Source: Candidatus Solincola tengchongensis (GTDB taxonomy: Bacteria > Actinomycetota > Geothermincolia > Geothermincolales > RBG-13-55-18). From it: a stretch of DNA of 17,575 nt. The DNA lies in the NCBI GenBank assembly GCA_015711895.1, contig JACVJH010000039.1, positions 1 to 17,575 on the forward strand. Direction: 5' to 3'. The translations under genes and the position numbers were made by a program. Numbering within the stretch: position 1 is the first letter of the stretch; each line of letters begins with the position of its first letter. The notes below the pieces were generated by a model. That model was not told where the DNA came from, made no database searches, and worked only from the letters and a program-made list of their open reading frames with translations. Shown in pieces: positions 1 through 6,827 of the stretch.

Positions 1-162
1 GCCATCGCCCTCCTGCCCGCCGTGATGTTCTACTTCTTCGGGACGCGCGAGATCCCCTTCGGCGGGGCGGCCATCATGATCATCGTGGGTGTGGCCCTGG
101 AGACCATGAAACAGATCGAGGCCCAGCTGCAGATGCGGCATTATGAGGGATTCCTGCGCTGA
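1..162 (+). CDS. secY: SecY C-terminal end (partial; preprotein translocase channel subunit)
   Basis: Reading from base 1 gives 53 residues and a TGA at 160-162. The piece holds the last transmembrane segment (around GGAAIMIIVGVALETM) and the cytosolic tail with the SecY signature KQIEAQLQMRHYEGFL. SecY is the membrane channel of the Sec translocase and works with SecE, SecG and SecA. Most of the gene lies upstream of the window, so nothing can be said about its start or promoter. The adk gene begins 28 bases after the stop, which is the usual secY-adk-map arrangement of the spc operon end. Identity is firm from the tail motif plus context. Confidence 0.95.
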   Translation, partial: AIALLPAVMFYFFGTREIPFGGAAIMIIVGVALETMKQIEAQLQMRHYEGFLR

Positions 163-190
163 CGCGCCGGGGCGAGGAAGGAGGCCGATG

Positions 191-835
191 ATGCACAACC
201 TCATCCTTCTGGGGCCGCCGGGTGCAGGGAAGGGCACCCAGGCGGAGAGGATAAGCGAGATCTACGGAATACCCCACCTCTCCACCGGGGACATATTCCG
301 GGACAACCTCAAGCGGGGCACGGAACTGGGCCTCAAGGCCAAGGAGTACATGGACCGGGGAGAGCTGGTCCCCGACGAGGTGGTCATAGGCATCGTGCGC
401 TCCCGGCTTGCGGAGCCGGATTGCGAGAAGGGTTTCGTCCTGGATGGATTTCCCAGGACCGTAGCTCAGGCCGACGCCCTGAAGGGCATGCTCGCCGAGA
501 TGGGGAAGCCCATCCACCACGTGCTGAACATCCAGGTGCCTGACGAGACGGTGGTGGAGAGACTCACCGCACGCCGGACCTGCCGTTCCTGCGGGGCGGT
601 CTACCACCTCAGGTTCAACCCGCCCCGGGAGGAGGGGAAGTGCGATGCCTGCGGCGGGGAGCTCTACGTGCGGGACGACGACCGGGAGGAGACGGTTCGG
701 ACGCGTCTTGAGGAATACCGCGCCAAGACCCAGCCCCTCATCGAATATTACCGCGCCGAGGGCCTCCTCAGGGACATCGAGGGGGGCGCTTCCATGGAGG
801 AGGTTCTCTCCTCCATCCGGAAGGTGCTGGAATGA
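191..835 (+). CDS. adk: Adenylate kinase with zinc-type LID domain
   Basis: Adenylate kinase catalyses ATP + AMP = 2 ADP in the cytosol. From the chosen start the protein is 214 residues, the same as E. coli Adk. The Walker A loop GPPGAGKGT is at residues 8-16, the AMP-binding/DGFPRT motif at 85-90, and the LID (about 125-162) carries a Cys4 zinc site at C131, C134, C151 and C154, typical of Gram-positive and many thermophilic enzymes. The frame is open back to 143, but AAGGAGG at 178-184 sits 6 bases before ATG 191, and ATG 188 would leave only 3 bases, so 191 is preferred. The gene overlaps map by 4 bases (ATGA), implying translational coupling. Confidence 0.97.
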   Translation: MHNLILLGPPGAGKGTQAERISEIYGIPHLSTGDIFRDNLKRGTELGLKAKEYMDRGELVPDEVVIGIVRSRLAEPDCEKGFVLDGFPRTVAQADALKGMLAEMGKPIHHVLNIQVPDETVVERLTARRTCRSCGAVYHLRFNPPREEGKCDACGGELYVRDDDREETVRTRLEEYRAKTQPLIEYYRAEGLLRDIEGGASMEEVLSSIRKVLE

Positions 836-1680
836 CGCCCCGCAGCAGGGGGGCGGAAAGCGGGAGGCGCGGCCGCCGCTACCCGGCGGGCGAGGCCCTG
901 CAGGAGCGCTCAGCGGAAGAGTGGCTGGAATCCATGATCATAAGGAAATCGCGGGAAGAGATAGCCAGGATGAGGGAAGCGGGCCGCATCGTGGCCGGCG
1001 TCTTGGACATGTTGGAGAAGCACGTGCGGCCGGGGACCAGGACGGAGACCCTAAACCGGCTGGCCGACGACTATATCCGGTCCCGGGGCGGCATCCCCTC
1101 CTTCTTGGGATACCGGGGTTTTCCGGCCTCCATATGCACCTCGGTGAACGATGTGGTGGTTCATGGCATCCCGGGAAAAGAGAGGCTCAAGGAGGGGGAC
1201 ATCATCGGCATTGACGTGGGGGTGATCCTGGACGGGTACCAGGCCGATGCCGCCCGCACCTACGCGGTGGGGGAGGTCAGCGAGACGGCGCGGAGGCTCA
1301 TGGAGGTCACCCGGGCCTCGCTGGATGCGGGCATCGCCGCCTGCCGGGCCGGCAATCGCCTGGGAGACGTTTCCAACAGCATCCAGCGTGTCGTGGAGAG
1401 CGGGGGCTTCTCGGTGGTGGTGCAGTTCGTGGGGCACGGCATAGGGAAGGAGATGCACGAGGAGCCCCAGATACCCAACTTCGGACCCCCGGGGAGAGGG
1501 CCACTGCTGCTGCCGGGTATGACCTTCGCCCTGGAGCCCATGGTCAACGAGGGGACCTATGAGGTGAGGGTGGAGGATGACGGCTGGACGGTGCGCACCG
1601 TGGACGGACGCCTCTCGGCCCATTTCGAGCACACCGTGGCCGTGACCGAGGGAGAGCCGGAGGTGCTCACCCTCCCGTGA
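832..1680 (+). CDS. map: Type I methionine aminopeptidase, possible N-terminal extension
   Basis: Removes the initiator methionine from nascent proteins in the cytosol. In the 282-residue form the five metal ligands are all visible with exactly the E. coli spacing: D128 (IGIDVG), D139 (QADAA), H202 (GHGIG), E235 (LEPM) and E266 (HFEHT). The substrate-pocket histidine is likely H111 in VVVHGIPG. The start is uncertain. ATG 832 overlaps the adk stop as ATGA and has GGAAGGT 6 bases upstream, but adds about 34 residues, first Arg/Gly-rich then helix-like. ATG 934 gives the classical MIIRKSREEI start (248 aa) but has only a weak ribosome site. High GC at third codon positions continues through the extension, so 832 is kept. 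Stop is TGA at 1678-1680. Confidence 0.93.
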   Translation: MTPRSRGAESGRRGRRYPAGEALQERSAEEWLESMIIRKSREEIARMREAGRIVAGVLDMLEKHVRPGTRTETLNRLADDYIRSRGGIPSFLGYRGFPASICTSVNDVVVHGIPGKERLKEGDIIGIDVGVILDGYQADAARTYAVGEVSETARRLMEVTRASLDAGIAACRAGNRLGDVSNSIQRVVESGGFSVVVQFVGHGIGKEMHEEPQIPNFGPPGRGPLLLPGMTFALEPMVNEGTYEVRVEDDGWTVRTVDGRLSAHFEHTVAVTEGEPEVLTLP

Positions 1681-1707
1681 GGGAGAGGAAAAGGAGGGGT
1701 ATATTTC

Positions 1708-1736
1708 TGGACTATCGGTATTTAGTTTGTTAATAT
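1708..1736 (+). promoter_or_regulatory. Possible sigma-70-type promoter for the infA-rplQ genes
   Basis: The 118-base gap between map and infA turns sharply AT-rich at about 1698-1742. TGGACT (1708-1713, 4 of 6 to TTGACA) and TAATAT (1731-1736, 4 of 6 to TATAAT) are separated by exactly 17 bases. This would start transcription near 1743, leaving a leader of about 55 bases before infA. An internal promoter at this point of the operon is common in bacteria. The match is moderate and no start site has been measured. Confidence 0.4.
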
Positions 1737-1798
1737 TTAAATTCTGGTGCGAAAAGAAGAGCACGCCCGACGCGAGGGTGGCGTGGGGAGAGTGAGGA

Positions 1799-2020
1799 GT
1801 GGCCAAGAAGGAAGGCTCCGTAGAGGTCGAAGGAACCGTACTGGAACCCTTGCCCAACGCCATGTTCCGGGTGGAACTGGACAACGGGCACAAGATTCTG
1901 GCCCATATCTCCGGGAAGATGCGCATGCATTACATCCGGATACTGCCCGGGGACCGGGTGGTGGTGGAGATCTCTCCCTACGACCTCACCCGGGGGCGCA
2001 TCGTGTATCGGTATAAGTGA
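1799..2020 (+). CDS. infA: Translation initiation factor IF-1
   Basis: IF-1 binds the 30S A site and helps IF-2 and IF-3 select initiator tRNA. The product is 73 residues, the normal length, and is a single S1-like OB fold: basic/acidic N-terminus MAKKEGSVEVEGTV, then LPNAMFRVELDNGHKI, HISGKMRMHYIRILPGDRV and the ending YDLTRGRIVYRYK. All the family's conserved blocks are present. The start is GTG at 1799, with GGGGAG at 1785-1790 giving an 8-base spacer; the next residues AKKE match the family, so the GTG is well placed. The gene follows an AT-rich probable promoter and lies 55 bases ahead of rpmJ. It is complete and unremarkable apart from the GTG start. Confidence 0.97.
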   Translation: MAKKEGSVEVEGTVLEPLPNAMFRVELDNGHKILAHISGKMRMHYIRILPGDRVVVEISPYDLTRGRIVYRYK

Positions 2021-2075
2021 ACGGAGGAAAGCCGGGCGGAACGGCGGTACGGAGAGGGAAAGGCAGAGACTGGAA

Positions 2076-2189
2076 ATGAAGGTTAGACCCTCGGTGAAGA
2101 AGATGTGCGACAAGTGCAAGATAATCCGCCGTCACGGCAAGGTTCTGGTCATCTGCCAGAATCCACGCCACAAGCAGCGGCAGGGTTGA
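2076..2189 (+). CDS. rpmJ: 50S ribosomal protein L36, zinc-binding (C+) form
   Basis: Small 37-residue gene translated directly from ATG 2076 to TGA 2187-2189. The protein begins MKVRPSVKKMCDKCKIIRR and ends NPRHKQRQG. C11, C14, C27 and H32 form the CxxC...C...H zinc ribbon of the C+ paralogue; the zinc-free C- form used by some bacteria under zinc shortage lacks these. L36 is the smallest large-subunit protein and stabilises 23S rRNA. It sits between infA and rpsM as in most bacteria. The ribosome site is weak (AAAGG at 2059-2063, 12 bases away), so translation may depend on coupling or unusual spacing. Confidence 0.95.
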   Translation: MKVRPSVKKMCDKCKIIRRHGKVLVICQNPRHKQRQG

Positions 2190-2207
2190 GGAAGGGGAGG
2201 TAGTGTC

Positions 2208-2582
2208 TTGGCGCGCATAGCTGGAGTAGACCTTCCGAGGGACAAGCGGGTGGAGATAGCCCTGACCTACATCTACGGGATAGGGAGGTCCACCTCCCTC
2301 AAGGTGCTGCGGAGCTGCCAGGTCGACCCCAACACCAAGGTCCGTGACCTCACCGACGATGAGGTGGTGAGGCTGCGCAACTACATCGACCAGAACCTCA
2401 AGGTGGAGGGCGACCTGCGCCGGGAGGTGGCCCAGAACATCAAGCGCAAGATGGAGATCGGATGTTATCAGGGTCTCCGCCACCGCATGGGCCTACCCGT
2501 GAGAGGGCAGCGCACCCATACCAACGCCCGCACCCGCAAGGGGCCCCGCAAGACGGTGGGCGTGAAGCGCAAGAAGAAGTAG
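2208..2582 (+). CDS. rpsM: 30S ribosomal protein S13 (TTG start)
   Basis: S13 sits in the 30S head, contacts S19 and 16S rRNA and forms intersubunit bridges; its tail approaches P-site tRNA. The 124-residue product has the family start ARIAGVDLPRDKRVEIALTY, the helix-two-turn-helix segment YIYGIGRSTS, and the conserved C-terminal run GLRHRMGLPVRGQRT, NARTRKG and a Lys-rich end. The start codon is TTG at 2208; a strong GGAAGGGGAGG at 2190-2200 lies 7 bases upstream and the following ARIAGV is the conserved N-terminus, so no other start fits. It follows rpmJ by 18 bases; the stop is TAG at 2580-2582. Confidence 0.97.
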   Translation: MARIAGVDLPRDKRVEIALTYIYGIGRSTSLKVLRSCQVDPNTKVRDLTDDEVVRLRNYIDQNLKVEGDLRREVAQNIKRKMEIGCYQGLRHRMGLPVRGQRTHTNARTRKGPRKTVGVKRKKK

Positions 2583-2654
2583 CCCCCGTGGGAACACGGC
2601 GGAGCGGTCCGGTATCCAAAGCAGGAGAACGGCTGAGACACAGGAGGTTGCCAG

Positions 2655-3053
2655 TTGGCGAGACCGACGCGAGGAAGGGGAAGAGGGAGAAAGAAGGAGA
2701 AGAAGACGGTATTGCACGGTGAGGCGCACATCAAGTCCACCTTCAACAATACCATCATCACCATAACCGACAAGAACGGCGACACCCTCACCTGGAGCAG
2801 CAGCGGGACGGTGGGTTTCAAGGGTTCCCGCAAGAGTACCCCCTTCGCGGCCCAGCTGGCGGCCGAGAACGCGGCCAAGAAAGCCCAGGAGTTCGGGATG
2901 AAGAAAGTGGATGTTTTCGTCAAGGGGCCGGGGTCGGGGCGCGAGACGGCCATCCGCACCCTGCAGGCCAACGGCCTGGAAGTGGTGAGCATCACCGACG
3001 TGACCCCCCAGCCCCATAACGGGTGCCGACCCAAGAAGAGAAGAAGGGTATAG
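2655..3053 (+). CDS. rpsK: 30S ribosomal protein S11 (TTG start)
   Basis: S11 forms part of the 30S platform near the decoding site and the Shine-Dalgarno helix. The 132-residue product starts with a basic tail (RGRGRGRKKEKK), then GEAHIKSTFNNTIITITD, SSGTVGFKGSRKSTPFAAQ, GPGSGRETAIRTLQ and the characteristic ending TPQPHNGCRPKKRRRV; all are S11 signature blocks. Translation begins at TTG 2655 with AGGAGG at 2642-2647, 7 bases upstream, and no ATG or GTG is available in frame before the conserved part. The stop is TAG at 3051-3053, showing that TAG is a true terminator in this genome. Confidence 0.97.
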   Translation: MARPTRGRGRGRKKEKKTVLHGEAHIKSTFNNTIITITDKNGDTLTWSSSGTVGFKGSRKSTPFAAQLAAENAAKKAQEFGMKKVDVFVKGPGSGRETAIRTLQANGLEVVSITDVTPQPHNGCRPKKRRRV

Positions 3054-3065
3054 GGGTGATGGGTC

Positions 3066-3692
3066 ATGGCACGCAATCTTGAGCCGTCCTGCAAGCAGTG
3101 CCGCCGCGAGGGAGTGAAGCTCTTCCTCAAGGGGGCCAGGTGCGAGAGCGACAAGTGCGCCATGGAGCGCCGGGCTTACCCGCCCGGGGAACACGGGCGC
3201 GGTCGGGTGAAGGAGACCGAATACCTCCTCCAGTTGAGGGAGAAGCAGAAGGCCAAGCGCATCTACGGGGTCCTGGAAAGGCAGTTCCGCAACTATTACG
3301 GCCGTGCCAGCCGGCAGAAGGGGATCACCGGCGAGAATCTGCTCGCCTTGCTCGAGTCCAGACTGGACAACGTGGTCTACCGGGGAGGCCTGGCCTCCTC
3401 CCGGCAGGACGCCCGGCAACTGGTGCGCCACGGGCACGTGACGGTCAACGGGCGCAAAGTGGACATCCCCTCCTACGAGGTGAAGGTGGGGGACGTCATC
3501 GAGCTCAAGGAGAAAAGTCGGGATATGGTGCGGGTGCTCCAGGCGGTGCGCCTAGCGGAGGGACGTCCCGTGGTCCCCTGGCTCCGGGTGGACCTGGACA
3601 AGAGGCGCATCGAAGTGGTGGCCAGGCCGAGGCGCGAGGACATCGACATCCCGGTCAAGGAACACCTGATAGTGGAGCTTTACTCCAAGTAA
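3066..3692 (+). CDS. rpsD: 30S ribosomal protein S4, four-cysteine form
   Basis: S4 is a primary 16S rRNA binder that nucleates 30S assembly; in many bacteria it also represses its own operon translationally. The protein is 208 residues. The N-terminal domain has C9, C12, C26 and C31 in the pattern CxxC...CxxxxC, a zinc-binding version. The S4 RNA-binding domain (about residues 96-160) is clear from LDNVVYRGGLASSRQDARQL and the run VRHGHVTVNGRKVDIPSYEV. The C-terminus ends IPVKEHLIVELYSK as expected. ATG 3066 follows the rpsK stop by 12 bases with AGGGG at 3052-3056. The operon leader shows no obvious S4 pseudoknot, but that cannot be excluded by eye. Confidence 0.97.
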   Translation: MARNLEPSCKQCRREGVKLFLKGARCESDKCAMERRAYPPGEHGRGRVKETEYLLQLREKQKAKRIYGVLERQFRNYYGRASRQKGITGENLLALLESRLDNVVYRGGLASSRQDARQLVRHGHVTVNGRKVDIPSYEVKVGDVIELKEKSRDMVRVLQAVRLAEGRPVVPWLRVDLDKRRIEVVARPRREDIDIPVKEHLIVELYSK

Positions 3693-3717
3693 TCATAGGG
3701 ACAGGAGGGAACGGGCA

Positions 3718-4662
3718 TTGGTGCTTGAAATGCAGAAGCCACACATAGTGGTGGATAAAGTGGAGGATTCCTACGGCAGGTTCATCATCGAACCCCTGGA
3801 GAGGGGGCTCGGGCACACCCTGGGCAATTCCATGCGCCGCATCCTGCTCTCCTCCATCCCCGGCGCGGCCATAACCTCGCTGCGCATCGAGGGTGTGGTG
3901 CACGAGTTCAGCACCATCGAAGGGGTCAAAGAGGACACCATGGACATCATCCTCAACCTCAAGGGAGTCATCCTCCGCATCCTCGATGAGGGGCAGCACA
4001 CCCTGTTCCTGGACGTCACGGGGCCCAAGACGGTGACCGCCGGGGACATACAGGCCCCGGCGGAAGTGGAGATAATCAACCCCGACCACAAGATATGCAC
4101 CCTGAACGAAAAGGGCAAACTGAAGATGGAGATGACCGCCCGCAAGGGCCGGGGCTACGTGTCCGCGGAGCGCATGGCCGGCCTCTACGAGGTGGCCGGG
4201 ACCATCCCCCTGGATGCCATGTTCTCGCCGGTGGTGAAGGTGGCCTATCACGTCGAGGACACCCGTGTTGGGCAGAGGGCGGACTACGACAAGCTGATCA
4301 TAGAGGTCACCACGGACGGGAGCATTGGTCCCCAAGAGGCGCTCCTCCGGGCGGCCCAGGTGCTGGTTGGCCACGCGGAGATCTTCTTTGCCCTGGCCGA
4401 GGGCGAGGAGGGCATGGAGCAGACCATCTTCGGGCGGGAGGCCCAGGCGGCGGGGGGCAGGGAGATGCAGATCCCCATCGAGGACTTGGAGCTGCCGGTT
4501 AGGGTGTTGAATTGCTTGCACCGCGGGGGGATCAACACCGTGGGCCAGCTCATCGAGAAGACGGAGGAGGACCTGCTGGCCCTGCGCAGCTTCGGAGCCC
4601 GCTCCATCGAGGATGTCAAGGAGCAGTTGAGGAAGAGGGGTCTCAGCCTGAAGGCCAAGTGA
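3718..4662 (+). CDS. rpoA: RNA polymerase alpha subunit (TTG start)
   Basis: Alpha dimerises to nucleate core RNA polymerase. The 314-residue product has the N-terminal assembly domain (about 1-235, with LERGLGHTLGNSMRRILLSS at 28-47 and the VKEDTMDIILNLK stretch), a linker, and the C-terminal domain (about 251-314). In the latter VRVLNCLHRGGINTVGQLI and the FGARS turn keep the UP-element/activator contacts R262, N265, C266, G293 and S296, numbering from this start. The E. coli K271 equivalent is H268. AGGAGGGA at 3703-3710 is 7 bases before TTG 3718 and 10 before GTG 3721, so TTG is preferred; ATG 3730 is a third option. It sits 25 bases after rpsD. Confidence 0.96.
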   Translation: MVLEMQKPHIVVDKVEDSYGRFIIEPLERGLGHTLGNSMRRILLSSIPGAAITSLRIEGVVHEFSTIEGVKEDTMDIILNLKGVILRILDEGQHTLFLDVTGPKTVTAGDIQAPAEVEIINPDHKICTLNEKGKLKMEMTARKGRGYVSAERMAGLYEVAGTIPLDAMFSPVVKVAYHVEDTRVGQRADYDKLIIEVTTDGSIGPQEALLRAAQVLVGHAEIFFALAEGEEGMEQTIFGREAQAAGGREMQIPIEDLELPVRVLNCLHRGGINTVGQLIEKTEEDLLALRSFGARSIEDVKEQLRKRGLSLKAK

Positions 4663-4703
4663 GATCCCGGGGACAGAAAGATTTGATCGCGAGAGGTGCA
4701 GTC

Positions 4704-5054
4704 ATGCCGCAGCCGAAGAAGGGAAGGAGACTGGGAGGGAGCGCGGCCCACCAGAAGGCCATGATGGCCAATCTGGCGCGCGCCCTCATAGAACATGAGA
4801 GGATCAAGACCACGGAGGCCAAGGCCAAGGAGGTCCAGCCCCTGATGGACAAGCTGGTGGGGCTGGCCAAGCGGGGTGACCTCCACGCCAGGCGCCAGGC
4901 CCTGGCCATCATCCCCGACCGGGACGTGATACACAAGCTTTTCGCCGAGATCGGGCCGCGTTATGAGGACCGCGAGGGCGGTTACACCAGGGTGGTGAAG
5001 ATAGGGCACCGCCAGGGGGACGCGGCGCCCATGGCGGTGGTCGAGCTGGTCTGA
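4704..5054 (+). CDS. rplQ: 50S ribosomal protein L17
   Basis: L17 is a large-subunit protein near the peptide exit tunnel. ATG 4704 gives 116 residues, close to the bacterial norm (127 in E. coli, whose tail is longer). The family blocks are present: MPQPKKGRRLGGSAAHQKAM, then NLARALIEHERIKTTEAKAKEV (split here only for length), and the ending GGYTRVVKIGHRQGDAAPMA. GAGAGGTG at 4691-4698 lies 5 bases upstream. The gene follows rpoA by 41 bases and is the last of the block: an intrinsic terminator begins 25 bases after the stop. Confidence 0.97.
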   Translation: MPQPKKGRRLGGSAAHQKAMMANLARALIEHERIKTTEAKAKEVQPLMDKLVGLAKRGDLHARRQALAIIPDRDVIHKLFAEIGPRYEDREGGYTRVVKIGHRQGDAAPMAVVELV

Positions 5055-5079
5055 ACCCCATCGATGGTGCCCGGAGCCT

Positions 5080-5104
5080 CCCGCCCCCAATGGGCGGGTT
5101 TTAT
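5080..5104 (+). terminator. Rho-independent terminator after rplQ
   Basis: A perfect 7-bp GC stem, CCCGCCC (5080-5086) with GGGCGGG (5092-5098), encloses the 5-base loop CCAAT and is followed directly by TTTTATAT. This is a textbook intrinsic terminator, placed 25 bases after the rplQ stop, and it closes the alpha operon. Its 3' arm can also pair with a downstream arm at 5108-5113, described in the next entry. Confidence 0.85.
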
Positions 5105-5142
5105 ATGCCCGCCGTGCCGGTGATGTTATCGCTTCGGCGGGC
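5080..5142 (+). promoter_or_regulatory. Possible attenuator-like alternative hairpins in the rplQ-truA gap
   Basis: Four arms lie in series: A CCCGCCC (5080-5086), B GGGCGGG (5092-5098), C GCCCGCCG (5107-5114) and D CGGCGGGC (5135-5142). A:B is the terminator. B:C can form 6 bp and would break it. C:D forms a perfect 8 bp and would free B to re-pair with A. This is the layout of a terminator/antiterminator switch controlling read-through into truA. All arms are simple GC runs, so chance is possible in this GC-rich genome. No leader peptide or ligand-binding fold was recognised. TGATGTTAT (5121-5129) also resembles an extended -10 box, with no good -35. Confidence 0.3.
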
Positions 5143-5170
5143 GCGGGTCTTGCGACCTCTGGGGTGAGCC

Positions 5171-5935
5171 ATGGGCAATTACATGCTGACCGTGGCTTAC
5201 GAGGGGACGGAGTACAAGGGCTTTCAGAGGCAGCCCGGCCTGCCCACCGTGCAGGGGGAGCTCGAGAGGGCCCTGGAGCGGCTGGCGGTACGGGAATCGC
5301 CCCTCTACGCCGCGGGAAGGACCGATGCCGGGGTGCACGCCAAGGGGCAGGTGGTGAACTTCCACGGCACCCTCCGAGTGGACCCGGAAAGGCTGCCGCG
5401 CTCCCTCAACGCCCTCCTCCCTCCGGACATAGCCGTCCTGGAATGTCGGGAGGCGGACGAGGGTTTCCATGCCCGGCGCAGCGCCCTGGCCCGGGAATAT
5501 GCCTATTACTTTCACCTCGCCCCGCGACCATCCCCTTTCCTCAGGCGTTTCGCGCTGCACGTGGGAAGAGAACTGGACTTGGAGGGTATGGAGAAGGCCC
5601 TGTCCGCCATCCTGGGCGTACACGATTTCGCACCCTTCTGCCGCAGCGAGAAAGGGAGGTCCACCGTGCGGGAGGTCCTCGAGGCCCGCATTTTCCGGCG
5701 TGGGGAGCTGCTCCAGGTGAGGGTCAGGGCCAACGCCTTCGCCTGGATGATGATGCGCATGCTCTGCGGGGCGCTCCTGGAGGTGGGCAAGGGACGCTGG
5801 TCCTCAGAGGATCTCCGGGGCCTTCTCGACGGGAAGGGCGGACCGCGTTCCGTGCCCGCCCTCCCACCGCACGGCCTCTTCCTGGAGAAGGTATATTACC
5901 CCTTCGACCCGCCGCCTTCCCGCGCTTCCGCCTGA
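5171..5935 (+). CDS. truA: tRNA pseudouridine(38-40) synthase TruA
   Basis: TruA converts uridines 38-40 of the tRNA anticodon stem-loop to pseudouridine. The 254-residue product (E. coli 270) has the N-terminal YEGTEYKGFQRQPGLPTVQG block and the catalytic motif GRTDAGVHAKGQVVNF with nucleophile D52. It then has FHARRSALAREYAYYFH, the DFAPFCRSEK segment and the C-terminal MMMRMLCGALLEVGKG helix. ATG 5171 has only a weak GGGGTGAG upstream (5161-5168). The gene lies 116 bases beyond rplQ, past a terminator, so it needs read-through or its own promoter. It converges on the minus-strand lipoprotein gene with only 7 bases between stops and no visible terminator. Confidence 0.96.
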   Translation: MGNYMLTVAYEGTEYKGFQRQPGLPTVQGELERALERLAVRESPLYAAGRTDAGVHAKGQVVNFHGTLRVDPERLPRSLNALLPPDIAVLECREADEGFHARRSALAREYAYYFHLAPRPSPFLRRFALHVGRELDLEGMEKALSAILGVHDFAPFCRSEKGRSTVREVLEARIFRRGELLQVRVRANAFAWMMMRMLCGALLEVGKGRWSSEDLRGLLDGKGGPRSVPALPPHGLFLEKVYYPFDPPPSRASA

Positions 5936-5942
5936 GGAAGGC

Positions 5943-6824
5943 TCACGGCCGTTCCGCCGCCAGGGGCTGGAAGGTGAAGACCATGCGCAGGCGCTGCAGC
6001 CTCTCCGTAGGGTCCAGGCCGGTGAGTTCAAGGGAAATGGCCACGGGGTAGGGGGAGCGCTCGCCCAGCCACAGACGGCCGCTAAGCTCGTAATCGAGAT
6101 GGGTAACATATCCCTTAGCCTGAGGGGGAAGGGCTTCCAGGGCGAGGGAGGGGTCGTAGTCCAGACGGAATACCCGGCATATCTCACCCTCACGTTCCTC
6201 TTCGCCCTCTTCCCGGACGTCGCGGAACCTGGAGAACAGGGCCAGGAATTCCCGTGGGCGGAAGAGGGGTCCGGGGACCTCCGAACCATCGGCCGGCCTC
6301 TCCAGTCCGTCCCGGAGCAGGAAATAATCGCCTTCCCGGCGGGAGATCGTGAAGCGGTCCTCACCTTCCGGGGAGATCCTGAGGATTTCCAGAGTGAGGT
6401 CATCGCCCTCCAGGGAACCCTCCCCGCGCTCTTCCCCGTAAACCGTGTATCCGGACACTCCCACCCAGATCTCCATGCGCAGGCGGAAGGAAAAGGAGTT
6501 CGAGGCGGAGAGTTCCGTAAGCGCCGAGCTCACTTCCGCTTGGAGGGATATCCCCGCCGCCGGATGGTGGCCCCCGCATCCCCCGGCGCACACCGGGATA
6601 AGGGCCAGGAGGAGGAGCGGGAGAGAAAGAAACTTGCGGGATAGCCCCTTTTTTCTCGCCGTCGCGCGGTGGAGCTTCCTGTTGACAGGGCAGGCGGGAA
6701 CCTCTGCGGGGCTCCGCTCGATGTATCCGCCCGGTCGGGTCGTCGGGATCGGCCTCTCTGCCTCCCGGGCAGGCGTGAAGACTGTATCCTGGGAGGGCTT
6801 GGGGGGCAGGAGAACGCCGGCCAT
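5943..6824 (-). CDS. Probable lipoprotein, LolA/LppX-like fold suspected; unusual N-terminus
   Basis: Function not recognised with certainty. A strong export signal lies at about residues 57-83: basic RKKGLSRK, the hydrophobic core FLSLPLLLLALIPV, and a lipobox-like AGGC with Cys83 as the likely lipidated residue (Cys79 is a worse fit). The mature part is mainly alternating beta-type sequence (FSFRLRMEIWVGVSGY, YVTHLDYELSGRLWLG), resembling LolA/LppX-type carrier lipoproteins; this is inference. The only in-frame ATG/GTG/TTG before the signal is ATG 6824, which leaves about 56 residues ahead of it, odd for a secreted protein, and has no clear ribosome site. It starts 3 bases after the pgm stop, so coupled translation with pgm is likely. 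Confidence 0.7.
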   Translation of the reverse strand: MAGVLLPPKPSQDTVFTPAREAERPIPTTRPGGYIERSPAEVPACPVNRKLHRATARKKGLSRKFLSLPLLLLALIPVCAGGCGGHHPAAGISLQAEVSSALTELSASNSFSFRLRMEIWVGVSGYTVYGEERGEGSLEGDDLTLEILRISPEGEDRFTISRREGDYFLLRDGLERPADGSEVPGPLFRPREFLALFSRFRDVREEGEEEREGEICRVFRLDYDPSLALEALPPQAKGYVTHLDYELSGRLWLGERSPYPVAISLELTGLDPTERLQRLRMVFTFQPLAAERP

Positions 6825-6827
6825 GGT

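Noticed and set aside
1051..1926. 291-codon minus-strand open frame over map and infA
   Set aside because: Overlaps two certain genes and has no recognisable motifs or ribosome site.
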